Under the pieces are notes generated by a model. That model ran no database searches. It saw only the letters and a list, made by a program, of their open reading frames with translations, and had not been told where the DNA came from. Below, one piece after another: positions 47,205-56,867 of a DNA stretch of 64,000 nucleotides; position 1 is the stretch's first letter; the number at the start of each line of letters is the position of its first letter. This DNA comes from Leptospira broomii serovar Hurstbridge str. 5399. Its GTDB lineage: Bacteria > Spirochaetota > Leptospiria > Leptospirales > Leptospiraceae. The stretch spans positions 1,041,001 through 1,105,000 of the forward strand of contig NZ_AHMO02000008.1 in assembly GCF_000243715.2 (NCBI RefSeq), read 5' to 3'. Position numbers and translations under genes: made by a program.

Positions 47205-47462
47205 TTAAGGAGATCTAACGCAAAGTAAATTGTAATAGTTACTGCAAGATGAAATCCCATTATTCGCCGTTTTACCGTTTGTCGAAGATGCCAAACCCGC
47301 TTTACCGGTCTCGCTCGAATTGTTTGAAGTCCAATCCTTACAATTATCCTGAGGAATGCCCGATGAGATATTTAAAGTCCAGTCCGCGTTTACTCCAGTC
47401 CGATGTCGGCTAAAATCCGAAAGAGTAGACTGAAACGAAATTCGAACTTCTATTAGAAATAT
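47205..47462 (-). pseudogene. DUF1554 C-terminal remnant
   Basis: Minus strand, 85 codons between stops with no upstream start codon. It encodes RTGVNADWTLNISSG, CKDWTSNNSSETGKAGLASS, NGISSC and YYNLLCVRSP. These match the end of DUF1554 domains (WTGL..DWT...L.C(V/I)R in the intact copy at 45697). The 5' part of the gene is missing and AT-rich sequence lies in its place, so this is a truncated, probably silent copy. Confidence 0.75.
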
Positions 47463-47614
47463 TTTTTTATATTATCCCAAACGGGGTATAACAAATTATT
47501 CAAAATTAAGATATTCTATTTTATCATAAAACTATCTTTTTTGAATTTTCTTAGAGCAAAACAGGGTACCGATTCTTTACAAATCGTTAAAAAAAATTTT
47601 GAGGAAAAATCGGA

Positions 47615-49651
47615 TCAGGCTGCCGGAGCTTTTTGCCGCAGTTTTTGAATTTCCCGTCGAAACGATTCGTACGGATCGCCGTCCTCTTCTTTACCGTTTT
47701 GCGCGGAAATGGACGTAGATTTTTCATGTCCCTTATTGGAAGAAAACCAAGTGTCGATATATTTTATGACCCTCGTAATACGAACTCTAGACTCTTCTTC
47801 TTCCGCAGTTCGGATCTTATTTTGCAAAGACCCCAAGCGTTCGGAAAAAACTTTATGAATTTCTCTGGCCTTCGTTCGAAAGGATTCATCGCTCGAATAG
47901 CAAAGAATTTGGTCGTATTTTTCTTTGCTACCTTCCCAAGTAAGCAATACGAATTTTTCCCGTTCGAGTATTTGATAAAAAGTGTCCGCGGAAAATTCCG
48001 ATACCAATGCTTGAATATCCGCAGCTAACGGCGGATGCTTCTTCTTAAAATAATATTCGTCCAGCAAAGATGATAACTTGGATCGTTGATCGGCATGACG
48101 AATTTTCTCTTCTTCTTTCAGTCTTTCTTGAACTCTTGCCTGCTCGTCTTTTTTGGCAATTTCGAGATTCTTACCTTTTAAGAAATTCTGCTGAATGCGA
48201 ATTTTATCTTTTGCCTGCGAAAAAAAGAAATCTTGAAAAATTCTACCGATACCTATCAAATCCAGAATCGGATAGAACCACGGAAAGTATTCCATATATC
48301 CTTTTCGTAATACTTTTCCGTATGCTTTCACGAATTCGGATTCCTTAAAGACGGATTTTATTTGGGGTTCATGTGCTTCGATTAGCTGTCGAATGCATAA
48401 AATTTTCCATGCTTCGACGACATGAGCGCCGCTTAGACTCAAAACAATCTGTCTTACGCTTTCGGGATTTTTATGTAAGAACGCATGGATCGTTCCGCCT
48501 TTTGCTTCCCAAGTCGCATAGGCAATTTCGAGGTCGTCCAATAACATTCGTTTTAGATCGTCCGGGAAATACCGGAATTCCTTATCGGGGATAAATAAAA
48601 CTTTCCGATCCCAACGAACCGCTTCCGCTAATAAGCCGCGTTTAATCTCCTGAAATTGATTTCGTTCTTTTTCGGAATGCTGTCTCTGCATTTCCTTTTC
48701 CGCAATTTCCGCCAAAGTCCGTATTAAAACGACTCCTAACATTCCCGAACTTCCGAGTCCGGGATTGCCCGACTGCAACGCTTGTGAAAATGCCTCGGCT
48801 CTTGCTACGCGAAACTTTGTGGTCTCAGGATGCGAAGGATCGGAATAATAAAATTTTTCCTCCATTGCTATTCTTTGAAACGCTTCTGACAGTATATGAC
48901 GAAGAGCTTTCATTCCTTTAGTCTGAATAAAGTCGTCGATATATTCGATGATTTGAATGGCTTCTTTAGTGTTTTTTAAACTGAAAAGACCGTAACCGGG
49001 AATGTCGACAACCCTTCCTTTCTTTGTAAGGTCGTCCTCTAATTCAAAAAGAAAATCTTTTACGAATTCAGGACTGGGAAGAATGGAGAATGTCTCGTCG
49101 TGAAAAGCTTCTCGCAGATAAAGAAAGAGCTGGGGAAATGGTTTTTCTTTCCTCGATTTAGTTTCCCAATCTGCCTCGAGATTTTCCCACACGACGGGCT
49201 TTGTTAATTCCGGCTTGCGATCGAGATATCCTATCAAAGAAATAACGGATACATCCAACAGCTCTAAATAAATTCGACTTAGATCCAGTGATTCCCCTTC
49301 GGGAAACGCCGCAAAACAAGGTCTGGGTGTAGGTTGCTGCTCCAGTTCATCACCCATAAAATATGCTAATTGCGAAACCGTTCCATCCTCGAGAAGTCGC
49401 TTTAGATGTAGGTCCATTTCTTTCTGAGTCAATTCACCGACTTCCTGCACCCGGTGATGAGGCTCGAATAGATGGCGTGACTTTGCGTTTTTATAAGATG
49501 TGGCGGCGGCTATCGCCTTATACAAGGAATGAGTTACCTTGTCGTTCATGTAATAGCTTACGACTTCATTCAGCTTTTTAACCCGTAAAAAGCCCTGGAG
49601 AAGAGGATTACCCGTACTAGGATCTAACGGTCTCGAATCTTTTACAGTCAT
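47615..49651 (-). CDS. Large Leptospira-type protein of unknown function
   Basis: 678 residues, cytoplasmic by composition, no signal peptide. It is rich in charged helices, with a coiled coil near 505-540 (NLEIAKKDEQARVQERLKEEEKIRHADQRSKL) and many aromatic residues earlier (YMEYFPWFYPILDLIGIGRIFQDFFF). No catalytic motif recognised. The C-terminal tail is low complexity (GHEKSTSISAQNGKEEDGDPY). Single gene with no close partner. Confidence 0.75.
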   Translation of the reverse strand: MTVKDSRPLDPSTGNPLLQGFLRVKKLNEVVSYYMNDKVTHSLYKAIAAATSYKNAKSRHLFEPHHRVQEVGELTQKEMDLHLKRLLEDGTVSQLAYFMGDELEQQPTPRPCFAAFPEGESLDLSRIYLELLDVSVISLIGYLDRKPELTKPVVWENLEADWETKSRKEKPFPQLFLYLREAFHDETFSILPSPEFVKDFLFELEDDLTKKGRVVDIPGYGLFSLKNTKEAIQIIEYIDDFIQTKGMKALRHILSEAFQRIAMEEKFYYSDPSHPETTKFRVARAEAFSQALQSGNPGLGSSGMLGVVLIRTLAEIAEKEMQRQHSEKERNQFQEIKRGLLAEAVRWDRKVLFIPDKEFRYFPDDLKRMLLDDLEIAYATWEAKGGTIHAFLHKNPESVRQIVLSLSGAHVVEAWKILCIRQLIEAHEPQIKSVFKESEFVKAYGKVLRKGYMEYFPWFYPILDLIGIGRIFQDFFFSQAKDKIRIQQNFLKGKNLEIAKKDEQARVQERLKEEEKIRHADQRSKLSSLLDEYYFKKKHPPLAADIQALVSEFSADTFYQILEREKFVLLTWEGSKEKYDQILCYSSDESFRTKAREIHKVFSERLGSLQNKIRTAEEEESRVRITRVIKYIDTWFSSNKGHEKSTSISAQNGKEEDGDPYESFRREIQKLRQKAPAA

Positions 49652-49894
49652 AATGAAAGTCCGATCCTGTTCGTTCTTTCAGATTTTACAATCCGTAAGA
49701 ACTTGAATAGGTTCACTAATAAGCATTCGCTACAGAATCTGCCGTCATCATATCCCTACCTGTGGCCGCTTCCACCAAAAACTTATTTTTGCCCTGATTT
49801 TCATTAACTAGCCGCTAGATAGAAGTATCTATGCCACTAGATGCCGACTAATCCTCTTGACGGGGTCGATTGAGAACCTTTCCTGGAAGCTGGA

Positions 49895-51535
49895 ATGCAA
49901 CTTAGTAAACAATCTCCCTTTATTCCCAGAAAAGTATTATTAGTTATTTTGGACGGTGTCGGTTACTCTCCCAGGGGGCGAGAATTCGGAAATGCAATTG
50001 CAGCGGCAAAACTTCCGTTCTTAAACAAACTGTGGAACGATGCTCCGACCATTCATTTAAAAGCTCACGGAACTGCGGTAGGAATGCCGTCGGATGAGGA
50101 TATGGGAAATTCGGAAGTCGGTCATAATGTACTTGGCTGCGGAAGAATCTTCGACCAGGGAGCGAAGTTGGTGAATAACTCGATCGCTAACTCCTCGTTA
50201 TTCGAGGGTGAAGCCTGGAAAGAAATCGTAGGGAATTCCAAATCAAAAAGCTCCACGTTGCATTTGATCGGGCTCTTTTCGGACGGGAACGTCCACGCTC
50301 ATATCGATCACACGAAAGCTCTTATAGAAAACGCGATTAAAGTCGGAGTACCGAAAATTCGGCTCCATATTCTGCTGGATGGAAGGGACGTACCTGAAAA
50401 ATCCGCACTGGATTATTTAGTCCCATTCGAAAAATGGCTAAACGAATTAAGAAATAGCGGGAAGGATATAAAAATAGCGTCGGGTGGCGGAAGAATGACG
50501 ATCACTATGGATCGTTACGAAGCGGACTGGTCCATGGTAGAGCGCGGATGGAAAGTTCATGTCAAAGGCGAAGGAAGGCAATTTCCCGGAGCCGAAGCCG
50601 CCATCCAGACTTTCAGAAACGAAGACCCGCTCGTCATCGATCAATATCTTCCCGCTTTCGTGATAGCGGAAAATGGAAACCCTGTAGGTCCGATCATCGA
50701 CGGTGATTCGGTTGTATTTACGAATTTTCGCGGAGATAGGGCCATCGAAATCTCTCAAGCCTTCACACAAAAGAATTTCGATAAGTTCGATCGAGGACCT
50801 CTACCGGATGTTTGCTATGCTGGTATGACTCAATATGACGGAGATCTAAAATTGCCGGAACGATTTTTAGTCACTCCGCCCGCAATAGGTAGGACATTAG
50901 GAGAGTATATGGCAAACTCCGGCATTTTACAGTATGCGTTATCCGAAACGCAAAAATACGGCCATGTCACATTTTTTTGGAACGGAAATCGATCCGGGCA
51001 TTTCGACGTTTCGAAGGAAGATTATAAGGAGATCCCGTCGGACGTTATTCCTTTCGATCAAACTCCTGACATGAAGGCGGAAGCAATTACCCAGGAATTG
51101 GAGAAAGTGCTTTCGGAAAATAAGCACGACTTCTACAGGGTCAATTACCCGAACGGAGACATGGTAGGCCATACGGGAAATTTTGCGGCTACTGTTCAGG
51201 CTATGGAATTTCTTGACGAATGCATGAAACGACTTTCCTTAGTGTGTGCAAAACAGGGAATCGTTCTCGTAGTCACCGCAGATCACGGCAATGCGGACGA
51301 AATGTATCAGTTGGACAAAAAAGGAAACGTTCAAAAGGACGCAACCGGACGTCCTGTTCCGAAAACATCCCATACTCTAAATCCAGTTCCTTTTAGCGTT
51401 TTAGATCCTAGCGGAAAGCTTTCACTCAAGCAGAATGTTCCGAATGCGGGATTGGCAAACGTAGCCGCGACTTTATTGGATATCATGGGCTATCAAACTC
51501 CTGAAGGATATCACGAAAGCTTACTAGCAAAATGA
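49895..51535 (+). CDS. gpmI: 2,3-bisphosphoglycerate-independent phosphoglycerate mutase
   Basis: Interconverts 3- and 2-phosphoglycerate in glycolysis with two Mn ions. 546 residues: [12 protein letters not shown] at the start, [14 protein letters not shown] with catalytic S73, [14 protein letters not shown] and [21 protein letters not shown] in the middle, and [13 protein letters not shown] at the metal site near the end. All alkaline-phosphatase-fold metal blocks are present. The ATG at 49895 follows GGAAGCTGGA. Confidence 0.97.
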   Translation: MQLSKQSPFIPRKVLLVILDGVGYSPRGREFGNAIAAAKLPFLNKLWNDAPTIHLKAHGTAVGMPSDEDMGNSEVGHNVLGCGRIFDQGAKLVNNSIANSSLFEGEAWKEIVGNSKSKSSTLHLIGLFSDGNVHAHIDHTKALIENAIKVGVPKIRLHILLDGRDVPEKSALDYLVPFEKWLNELRNSGKDIKIASGGGRMTITMDRYEADWSMVERGWKVHVKGEGRQFPGAEAAIQTFRNEDPLVIDQYLPAFVIAENGNPVGPIIDGDSVVFTNFRGDRAIEISQAFTQKNFDKFDRGPLPDVCYAGMTQYDGDLKLPERFLVTPPAIGRTLGEYMANSGILQYALSETQKYGHVTFFWNGNRSGHFDVSKEDYKEIPSDVIPFDQTPDMKAEAITQELEKVLSENKHDFYRVNYPNGDMVGHTGNFAATVQAMEFLDECMKRLSLVCAKQGIVLVVTADHGNADEMYQLDKKGNVQKDATGRPVPKTSHTLNPVPFSVLDPSGKLSLKQNVPNAGLANVAATLLDIMGYQTPEGYHESLLAK

Positions 51536-51618
51536 CCGGTCTCTTGAAAATAGAAAAGGAAAAGAATTGAAGTCAATATAACCTCGTAGTTCTCAGTTAT
51601 TTGACTCTATGGAACAAA

Positions 51619-52143
51619 ATGTCAACGATAGACTTAATCATATTAGGCATTCTTATTAAGCGACCGATGAACGCCTATGAGATCGTGCAGTATGTAGAGA
51701 ACGATCAAGTCGATAGGATGATCAAAATAAGTGTCCCGGCGATTTACAAAAGTTGCAAGAGACTTTTCCAAGCCGGTTACTTGATCGGAAAAACCGAAAA
51801 AGAAGGGGAAAATCCCGAAAAAGTAATCTACTCGATCAATGCGGCTGGCAAAAAATATTTCTACGAACTGATTCGGAATTTTTCATCGAAAGTGCAACCG
51901 TTCTATATCGATTTTAACGCGGTTATTCTAAATTTAGATCGACTCGATCGAGAGGAGGGTTTGGCGACTCTTCTCACCTTAAAAAAACAGATTTTCGCCT
52001 GGAAAAAATGGATTCTTGAACATGAAAAGGATATGAAATCCGCACCGTTTCCGGTAAAAAGCATCATTAAACAGTATAGAATGACATTTAGCGCATTATT
52101 CGACTGGATAGAACAAACGATTCGTGAATTCAAAAAAGAGTAG
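51619..52143 (+). CDS. PadR-family transcriptional regulator
   Basis: 174 residues from ATG 51619 (TTG at 51601 also in frame). The winged helix is MSTIDLIILGILIKRPMNAYEIVQYVE...SVPAIYKSCKRLFQAGYLIGKTEKEGENPEKVIYSINAAGKKYFYELIR, followed by a helical dimer domain. PadR repressors often act on the neighbouring operon. Here the fatty-acid hydroxylase gene follows 68 bp later, with a perfect 6-bp inverted repeat between them. Confidence 0.9.
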   Translation: MSTIDLIILGILIKRPMNAYEIVQYVENDQVDRMIKISVPAIYKSCKRLFQAGYLIGKTEKEGENPEKVIYSINAAGKKYFYELIRNFSSKVQPFYIDFNAVILNLDRLDREEGLATLLTLKKQIFAWKKWILEHEKDMKSAPFPVKSIIKQYRMTFSALFDWIEQTIREFKKE

Positions 52144-52160
52144 CTTTTTTTGGCCTATTG

Positions 52161-52199
52161 CTATACTGTATAGTACTATATAAAATATCACTATACAGG
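52161..52199 (+). promoter_or_regulatory. Putative PadR operator
   Basis: CTATAC-T-GTATAG (52161-52173) is a perfect 6-bp inverted repeat, and CTATACAGG repeats the half-site at 52191. Both lie between the PadR stop and the fatty-acid hydroxylase start, a likely binding site for the regulator upstream. Confidence 0.5.
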
Positions 52200-52211
52200 G
52201 GTAAAAACTTT

Positions 52212-53090
52212 ATGAGCAAATTCGTTACATATTTCTTGTACCCGGCGCTGCTATCCTTAAATATTGGATTTATAACAGCCGTCATTGCATTTGGTTGGGA
52301 ATTAAAGTATGCCTTCGTATGGATTAGCGCGTTCAACGCGATCGCTTTATTGATCGTTGAATTCGCGTTTCCGCTTAAGGAAGAATGGAGGATGACCAAA
52401 AAATCCTTCGTGCGAGACTTAAAATGGATGTCCGTAACAATTCTCTCGATAAATTCCGTGAAATTCTTTTTTGCATTTATAGCGATTTCACTAAGCCGAG
52501 AAAATAAAGGTTTATTTCACGATTCACCCTTCATTATTGAAGCGATTGTAATCGCGGTAGTTTTCGAATTCGGGCAATATTGGTATCACAGAATAAGCCA
52601 CGAAGGAGAAGGTTGGATCGGTAGATGGCTTTGGAATGTTCATGCCGCTCATCATTTACCCGATCGAGTTTATCTTCTGATGCATCCGGTCCTCCATCCG
52701 ATCAATACTATAATAATACAAGCTATCATCCAAGGAACCTTCCTTCTAATAGGTTGTCGTCCGGAATCTATCTTCGTATTTAATGTCCTGCTTGGATTAC
52801 ACGAATTATTTTCGCACTTCAATGTGAATATAAAAGCCGGGCCTCTAAATTATATTTTTATCGGAACCGAACTTCACAGGTTTCATCATAGCGCAGATTT
52901 GAATGAAGCTAAAAATTACGGGACGTTTCTGAGTCTTTGGGATATTGTATTTGGAACTTTCGTTTATCAGCCGAAACGGGTTCCGGAAAAGCTCGGTGTG
53001 CCTGAGCCTGCAAACTATCCGGATAGTAGCCGGCTGATAGCCGTAATGTCGCTTCCGTTTACAAAATTACGGAATAGTCCCGAGCTATAA
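52212..53090 (+). CDS. Sterol desaturase/fatty-acid hydroxylase superfamily protein
   Basis: 292 residues from the ATG at 52212, preceded by AGGGG. Membrane di-iron enzyme: helices near residues 5-25, 30-50, 80-100, 110-130 and 180-200, and histidine clusters YHRISHE, NVHAAHH and ELHRFHH that bind the two irons. Such enzymes hydroxylate or desaturate fatty acids, sterols or carotenoids; the substrate is not known. Controlled probably by the PadR gene directly upstream. Confidence 0.9.
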   Translation: MSKFVTYFLYPALLSLNIGFITAVIAFGWELKYAFVWISAFNAIALLIVEFAFPLKEEWRMTKKSFVRDLKWMSVTILSINSVKFFFAFIAISLSRENKGLFHDSPFIIEAIVIAVVFEFGQYWYHRISHEGEGWIGRWLWNVHAAHHLPDRVYLLMHPVLHPINTIIIQAIIQGTFLLIGCRPESIFVFNVLLGLHELFSHFNVNIKAGPLNYIFIGTELHRFHHSADLNEAKNYGTFLSLWDIVFGTFVYQPKRVPEKLGVPEPANYPDSSRLIAVMSLPFTKLRNSPEL

Positions 53091-53201
53091 AACGAAAACG
53101 GTTATCGTAAAAATCTCTATTGATTCGTATTTCCGGAATAAATATCCGTGACTCCTTTCGGCAGCAGGTAAAATTTAGCCCTTAGAGACGAACGAATCGA
53201 G

Positions 53202-53552
53202 ATGTCATATTTACTTTTTAAATATTTCCTAACGTCGCTTCTAATCGTATTAATATCGGAAGCTGCGAGAAGAAATGAAAGATTGGGCGGCTTTTTAGCT
53301 GCCCTCCCGATCATAACGATTTTAACGTTAATTTGGCTTAAGATCGATAAGGCTTCGTCCGAAAAAATTTCAAACCACGCATACTATACGTTTTGGTATG
53401 TCCTTCCAACGCTTCCTATGTTTTTAATTTTTCCGAAATTAAATCAAAAATTCGATTTCTGGCCGGCATTAACTATCTGCATAACTGGTACAATCTTACT
53501 TTTTTTTCTTTTCGGATATCTTTCCGGTAAATTCGGCATTAAACTTCTTTAA
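53202..53552 (+). CDS. DUF3147 small membrane protein
   Basis: 116 residues with four helices (YFLTSLLIVLISEAA, GGFLAALPIITILTLIWL, AYYTFWYVLPTLPMFLIF and the last ALTICITGTILLFFLFGYL). ERLGGFLAALPI is the conserved signature of DUF3147. It may act in small-molecule transport; no established role. Confidence 0.75.
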   Translation: MSYLLFKYFLTSLLIVLISEAARRNERLGGFLAALPIITILTLIWLKIDKASSEKISNHAYYTFWYVLPTLPMFLIFPKLNQKFDFWPALTICITGTILLFFLFGYLSGKFGIKLL

Positions 53553-53693
53553 TTTGTCAGGGGCATTTTTTTCTAAATCCTGTTTTTTAGAAGCCTAGGA
53601 GTTGAAACGAAAAAGAAAAAAACTTGAAACTCGTAAACGAGTGATTTAGAATCCGCTGACAATTTAGGGATAAAAAATGGCGGAACACTTAAG

Positions 53694-54596
53694 ATGAAAA
53701 ACTTCCTGAGAACTCCCGAAGAAAATTTTGTTGATCTTCCAAACTATCCATTCCGGTCGAACTACGTTCAGCTAGATGAATTCAGGATGCATTACCTGGA
53801 TGAGGGAAATTCGAATTCAAAGGAAACATTTTTACTTTTGCACGGCGAGCCTTCTTGGTCTTTTTTGTATCGCAAAATGATTCCGCCTTTAGTGAACGCA
53901 GGCTATAGGGTCGTGGCGCCCGATTTAATCGGATTCGGAAAATCGGATAAACCGACTGATCCGTCAATTTTCACGTATAAACGGCATGTAGAATGGCTAA
54001 AATCCTTTTTGAATCAGACAAACTTGGACAATCTTACTCTTTTTTGTCAAGACTGGGGAGGTCTGCTCGGGCTACGAGCAGTCGCGGAACTTCCGGATCG
54101 TTTTCTTAGAGTCTGCGCGGGTAATACATTTTTACCCACAGGAGATATCCCGCCGAAGGAAGAATTCTTAAAATGGAGAGACTTCTCTCAAAAAGTAAAA
54201 TCTCTTCCAATCGGAAGAATTATACAAAACGGATGCATTTCCAAACTTTCGAAAGATATAATTAATGGATACGAAGCGCCTTACCCGGACGAGACTTACA
54301 AAACAGGGGCTCGAATCTTTCCGACTTTAGTGCCCATAACACCTAACAACGATGCATCTATCGATAACCGAAACGCTTGGGATGTTCTCAGACAATGGAA
54401 GAAGCCCTTTCTTACCGCTTTTAGCGACTCCGATCCAATCACCAAAGGCGGGGATATTTTCTTTAGAAGGGCTGTTCCGGGAGCAAAGGGTCAAAAACAT
54501 ACTACGATCGCAAATGCGGGACATTTTCTTCAAGAAGACAAAGGAGAAGAATTGGCCGCTATTCTAATCGAGTTTGTTGAAAGTAATCCGCGATGA
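53694..54596 (+). CDS. Haloalkane dehalogenase-like alpha/beta hydrolase (HLD-I type)
   Basis: Cuts carbon-halogen bonds by hydrolysis. 300 residues: the oxyanion region HGEPSWSFLYR (50-60), the nucleophile elbow FCQDWGG with D120 and halide-binding W121, the catalytic acid D247 in FSDSDPIT and H277 in NAGHFLQED. D-W after the elbow and the acid after strand 7 fit the DhlA/DhmA subfamily. Epoxide hydrolases are the main alternative, but they usually lack this halide pair. A TetR gene converges 10 bp away; the natural substrate is unknown. Confidence 0.88.
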   Translation: MKNFLRTPEENFVDLPNYPFRSNYVQLDEFRMHYLDEGNSNSKETFLLLHGEPSWSFLYRKMIPPLVNAGYRVVAPDLIGFGKSDKPTDPSIFTYKRHVEWLKSFLNQTNLDNLTLFCQDWGGLLGLRAVAELPDRFLRVCAGNTFLPTGDIPPKEEFLKWRDFSQKVKSLPIGRIIQNGCISKLSKDIINGYEAPYPDETYKTGARIFPTLVPITPNNDASIDNRNAWDVLRQWKKPFLTAFSDSDPITKGGDIFFRRAVPGAKGQKHTTIANAGHFLQEDKGEELAAILIEFVESNPR

Positions 54597-54606
54597 CGCC
54601 TATGAT

Positions 54607-55329
54607 TTAGTCTATATTTTGATCAACTCCCTCAGATCTCGTAATTTGAGATTCGTCCAGGCTATTCATTTGAGATAATCCACTCCAAAGTATTTCGGCG
54701 GCACGACGAATTATCCTTTGATCCGGAAAGCCTGATTCATCCGACTGCAATCGTACCAAACCAAGAAATGAGCCGATAACTAGCGATGCACAGGTATCGG
54801 AAAAATCATCCGCATAATCCGATCGAAAATAAACTGCAAGCTTGAATTTAAGTCTGAGAAAATCCGCCAAGCTTTCCGTATCCAAATGCGCGGAACTAAA
54901 AAATCGATTTAGAAAAAAGAATTCGCTGGGCCTCTCTTTAGAAAAGGAGCTGATCCCTGTCCAAAGTAAGAAAAATTTCTCTCTTCTATCCGAGTGGTCT
55001 CCGATTTCCCTTTCTAAGAAAGACAAAAAATCGGAAAGACACTTTCGAAACGACTCGTTAAAGAGATGGTCTTTATTCCGAAAGTTTCGATAAATTGTCC
55101 CTACCCCGATCTTTGCACGCAAAGCAATATCCGGAATATGAGTTTCAAAAAATCCCTTTTCCGAAAATAATTGAAGCGCTGCCGCAATAATTCGTTCTTT
55201 CGACTTTCGCAGAGGGAAGTCCCTGCCTATTAAATTTTCTCTTCCTCGAACCGAGGAAGAAGTTTCTTTTTCAGCGGAACCATTATCTAAATAGTAGTGG
55301 TAGACTTCCGCTATGTTTTTGTCTTTCAT
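54607..55329 (-). CDS. TetR-family regulator with extended N-terminus
   Basis: 240 residues. The helix-turn-helix is at about 43-90 (SKERIIAAALQLFSEKGFFETHIPDIALRAKIGVGTIYRNFRNKDHLFNE). About 40 residues precede it, so a downstream start is possible. The C-terminal ligand domain is helical and lacks a recognised ligand motif. Convergent to the dehalogenase; its target is unclear. Confidence 0.88.
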   Translation of the reverse strand: MKDKNIAEVYHYYLDNGSAEKETSSSVRGRENLIGRDFPLRKSKERIIAAALQLFSEKGFFETHIPDIALRAKIGVGTIYRNFRNKDHLFNESFRKCLSDFLSFLEREIGDHSDRREKFFLLWTGISSFSKERPSEFFFLNRFFSSAHLDTESLADFLRLKFKLAVYFRSDYADDFSDTCASLVIGSFLGLVRLQSDESGFPDQRIIRRAAEILWSGLSQMNSLDESQITRSEGVDQNID

Positions 55330-55728
55330 CGTTGCACCGGTAGAGCATCGCTTTGTAGTTGTTTATATCTTTTACTAACGTTATCTTTCTTTATTGATAA
55401 AGAAGTTTGTAAAAAACTAAAAACTCTACTCTCTCTGTCAAGAATGAAAGATTTTTTACGTAAATAAACAATCTTCATTCCAGAACAGAATATTACCGTA
55501 CTGGCACGAAGAAAAACTTTCCATTCAAAGTCGATTTATTCCTCGCTTGATTCTTATCAACAGAATCGAAGAAGATTCTATTTTTTTATTACATCTACCG
55601 AACGAAATTATGATGCGATACGCAAGATTAATAGGTAACTCTTTAAATCGTTTATGTTTTTTGAATCAAGAATTCCAATCTTATATATCAGGAGTGCAGA
55701 CATATAAGATTGGAATCTATGCGGAAAA
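55330..55728. other. Intergenic region with a long inverted repeat
   Basis: The stretch upstream of TetR has no credible gene. A perfect 15-bp inverted repeat, ATTCCAATCTTATAT (55672-55686) against ATATAAGATTGGAAT (55702-55716) with a 15-bp loop, stands out. It lies just past the SDR terminator and could be a regulatory site or a second terminator. Confidence 0.45.
55672..55716. repeat. 15-bp perfect inverted repeat, 15-bp loop
   Basis: Exact arms 55672-55686 and 55702-55716. AT-rich, between two minus-strand genes (SDR upstream, TetR downstream). Confidence 0.8.
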
Positions 55729-55758
55729 TAAAAAAAGGGACTCCGATATGGAGTCCCC
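55729..55758 (-). terminator. Rho-independent terminator after SDR gene
   Basis: GGGACTCC (55737-55744) and GGAGTCCC (55750-55757) form an 8-bp stem with a 5-base loop; on the minus strand a run of seven T follows at once. It is 40 bp past the SDR stop. Confidence 0.9.
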
Positions 55759-55797
55759 AAATTTGCTATACATGGTACCGAATGTAAAAAATAAACC

Positions 55798-56595
55798 TCA
55801 ACGAGGTTTGCTGATTGCGTAACTCGCTAATGCGGCGACGTTTCTTGGAGTAAAGCGGATGGATTGTACGAGCAACCGATTCAAAAACCCCGGAATCGTA
55901 GATGGACCATCTCCCAATTTGGAGAGACAACGATCCACAACCTCCTCAGGAGTTGACCAGATTCCGAAAGGCCCGGTTCCATTATAACCTGCATTCTCTT
56001 GAAATTTTGTCTTCGTATATCCGGGAGATAATGATATTACTTGAACTCCGGTTCCCCTTAGTTCTGCCCAAAGAGCTTCCCCGAAAAGTAAATTAAATGC
56101 TTTTGTCGCTCCGTATGTAGCAAAGAAGGGTGTCGGCTGATAAGCCGCAATACTAGCGAGAAAGACTAAACCGCCCTTGCCGCGTTTTTTCATAGCTGGG
56201 AGAAATTTTCCGGTAAATGCCACCGGAGTTCTACAGTTTAAATTCACCATTTTGGTCTCGTAATTGGAATCTAGTTCCTCAAAATATCCATATGTTCCGA
56301 ATCCCGCATTATTAATTAATAATCCGATCGGAATCCGAAGTTGATCCGTCAGCATCGATACTTTTTCCGCTGCATCCTCGGCGCTCAAATCCTGTGCAAT
56401 GGTTTCAACCCTAATTCCATAGTTTGACCTAAGTTCCTTCGCCACTCTTTCCAGTTCTTCTTTCCTGCGAGCAACCAGCACTAAATCCAATCCTTTTGCA
56501 GCAATTCTCCTCGCAAAAGTTTCTCCTAAACCACCGGAAGCTCCGGTAATTAAGGCAGCCCCGCCAAAACGATCCTTCCAATTTTGTTTATTCAT
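55798..56595 (-). CDS. Short-chain dehydrogenase/reductase (SDR)
   Basis: 265 residues, classical SDR: GGAALITGASGGLGETFARRIA (cofactor loop), LLINNAGFGTYG (NAG), the active Ser in LASIAAYQPTP and the YxxxK motif in YGATKAFN. NADP(H) preference is likely from VARRKEE. It resembles the DltE/YqjQ group that acts on fatty or keto compounds. A 16-bp palindrome lies about 40 bp upstream, suggesting TetR control; two TetR genes are near. Confidence 0.9.
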   Translation of the reverse strand: MNKQNWKDRFGGAALITGASGGLGETFARRIAAKGLDLVLVARRKEELERVAKELRSNYGIRVETIAQDLSAEDAAEKVSMLTDQLRIPIGLLINNAGFGTYGYFEELDSNYETKMVNLNCRTPVAFTGKFLPAMKKRGKGGLVFLASIAAYQPTPFFATYGATKAFNLLFGEALWAELRGTGVQVISLSPGYTKTKFQENAGYNGTGPFGIWSTPEEVVDRCLSKLGDGPSTIPGFLNRLLVQSIRFTPRNVAALASYAISKPR

Positions 56596-56631
56596 TGGAC
56601 TTTCCTTCCTACTTCAAAGTCGATCATTAAT

Positions 56632-56647
56632 GAATGAATATTCATTC
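56632..56647. promoter_or_regulatory. 16-bp palindrome upstream of the SDR gene
   Basis: GAATGAATATTCATTC is a perfect palindrome ahead of the SDR start. The TGAATGA half-site is typical for TetR-family operators. The cognate regulator could be the TetR at 54607 or 57651. Confidence 0.55.
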
Positions 56648-56867
56648 CGTACAAAAAACAAGTTTTTTCCGATAACCGATCGAATCTTTTGATCATAAAT
56701 TTGTAATTCTATCGATGAGAAAATTCGTTACGATTTCGAAAATACGGGAACCTAAAAAAATATCTAAGTTCGACGATACTCTGAATAGCTAGTTCCGGAA
56801 TATTGAAACGGTTCCGCCTGAGGATTCCAATTCGACCCCGATAAGCATTAAAGGCAAAAAGCGCCGA

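Noticed and set aside
55547..55822. 91-codon plus-strand ORF
   Set aside because: It crosses the 15-bp inverted repeat and the SDR terminator and enters the SDR gene end; no ribosome site and non-protein-like composition.
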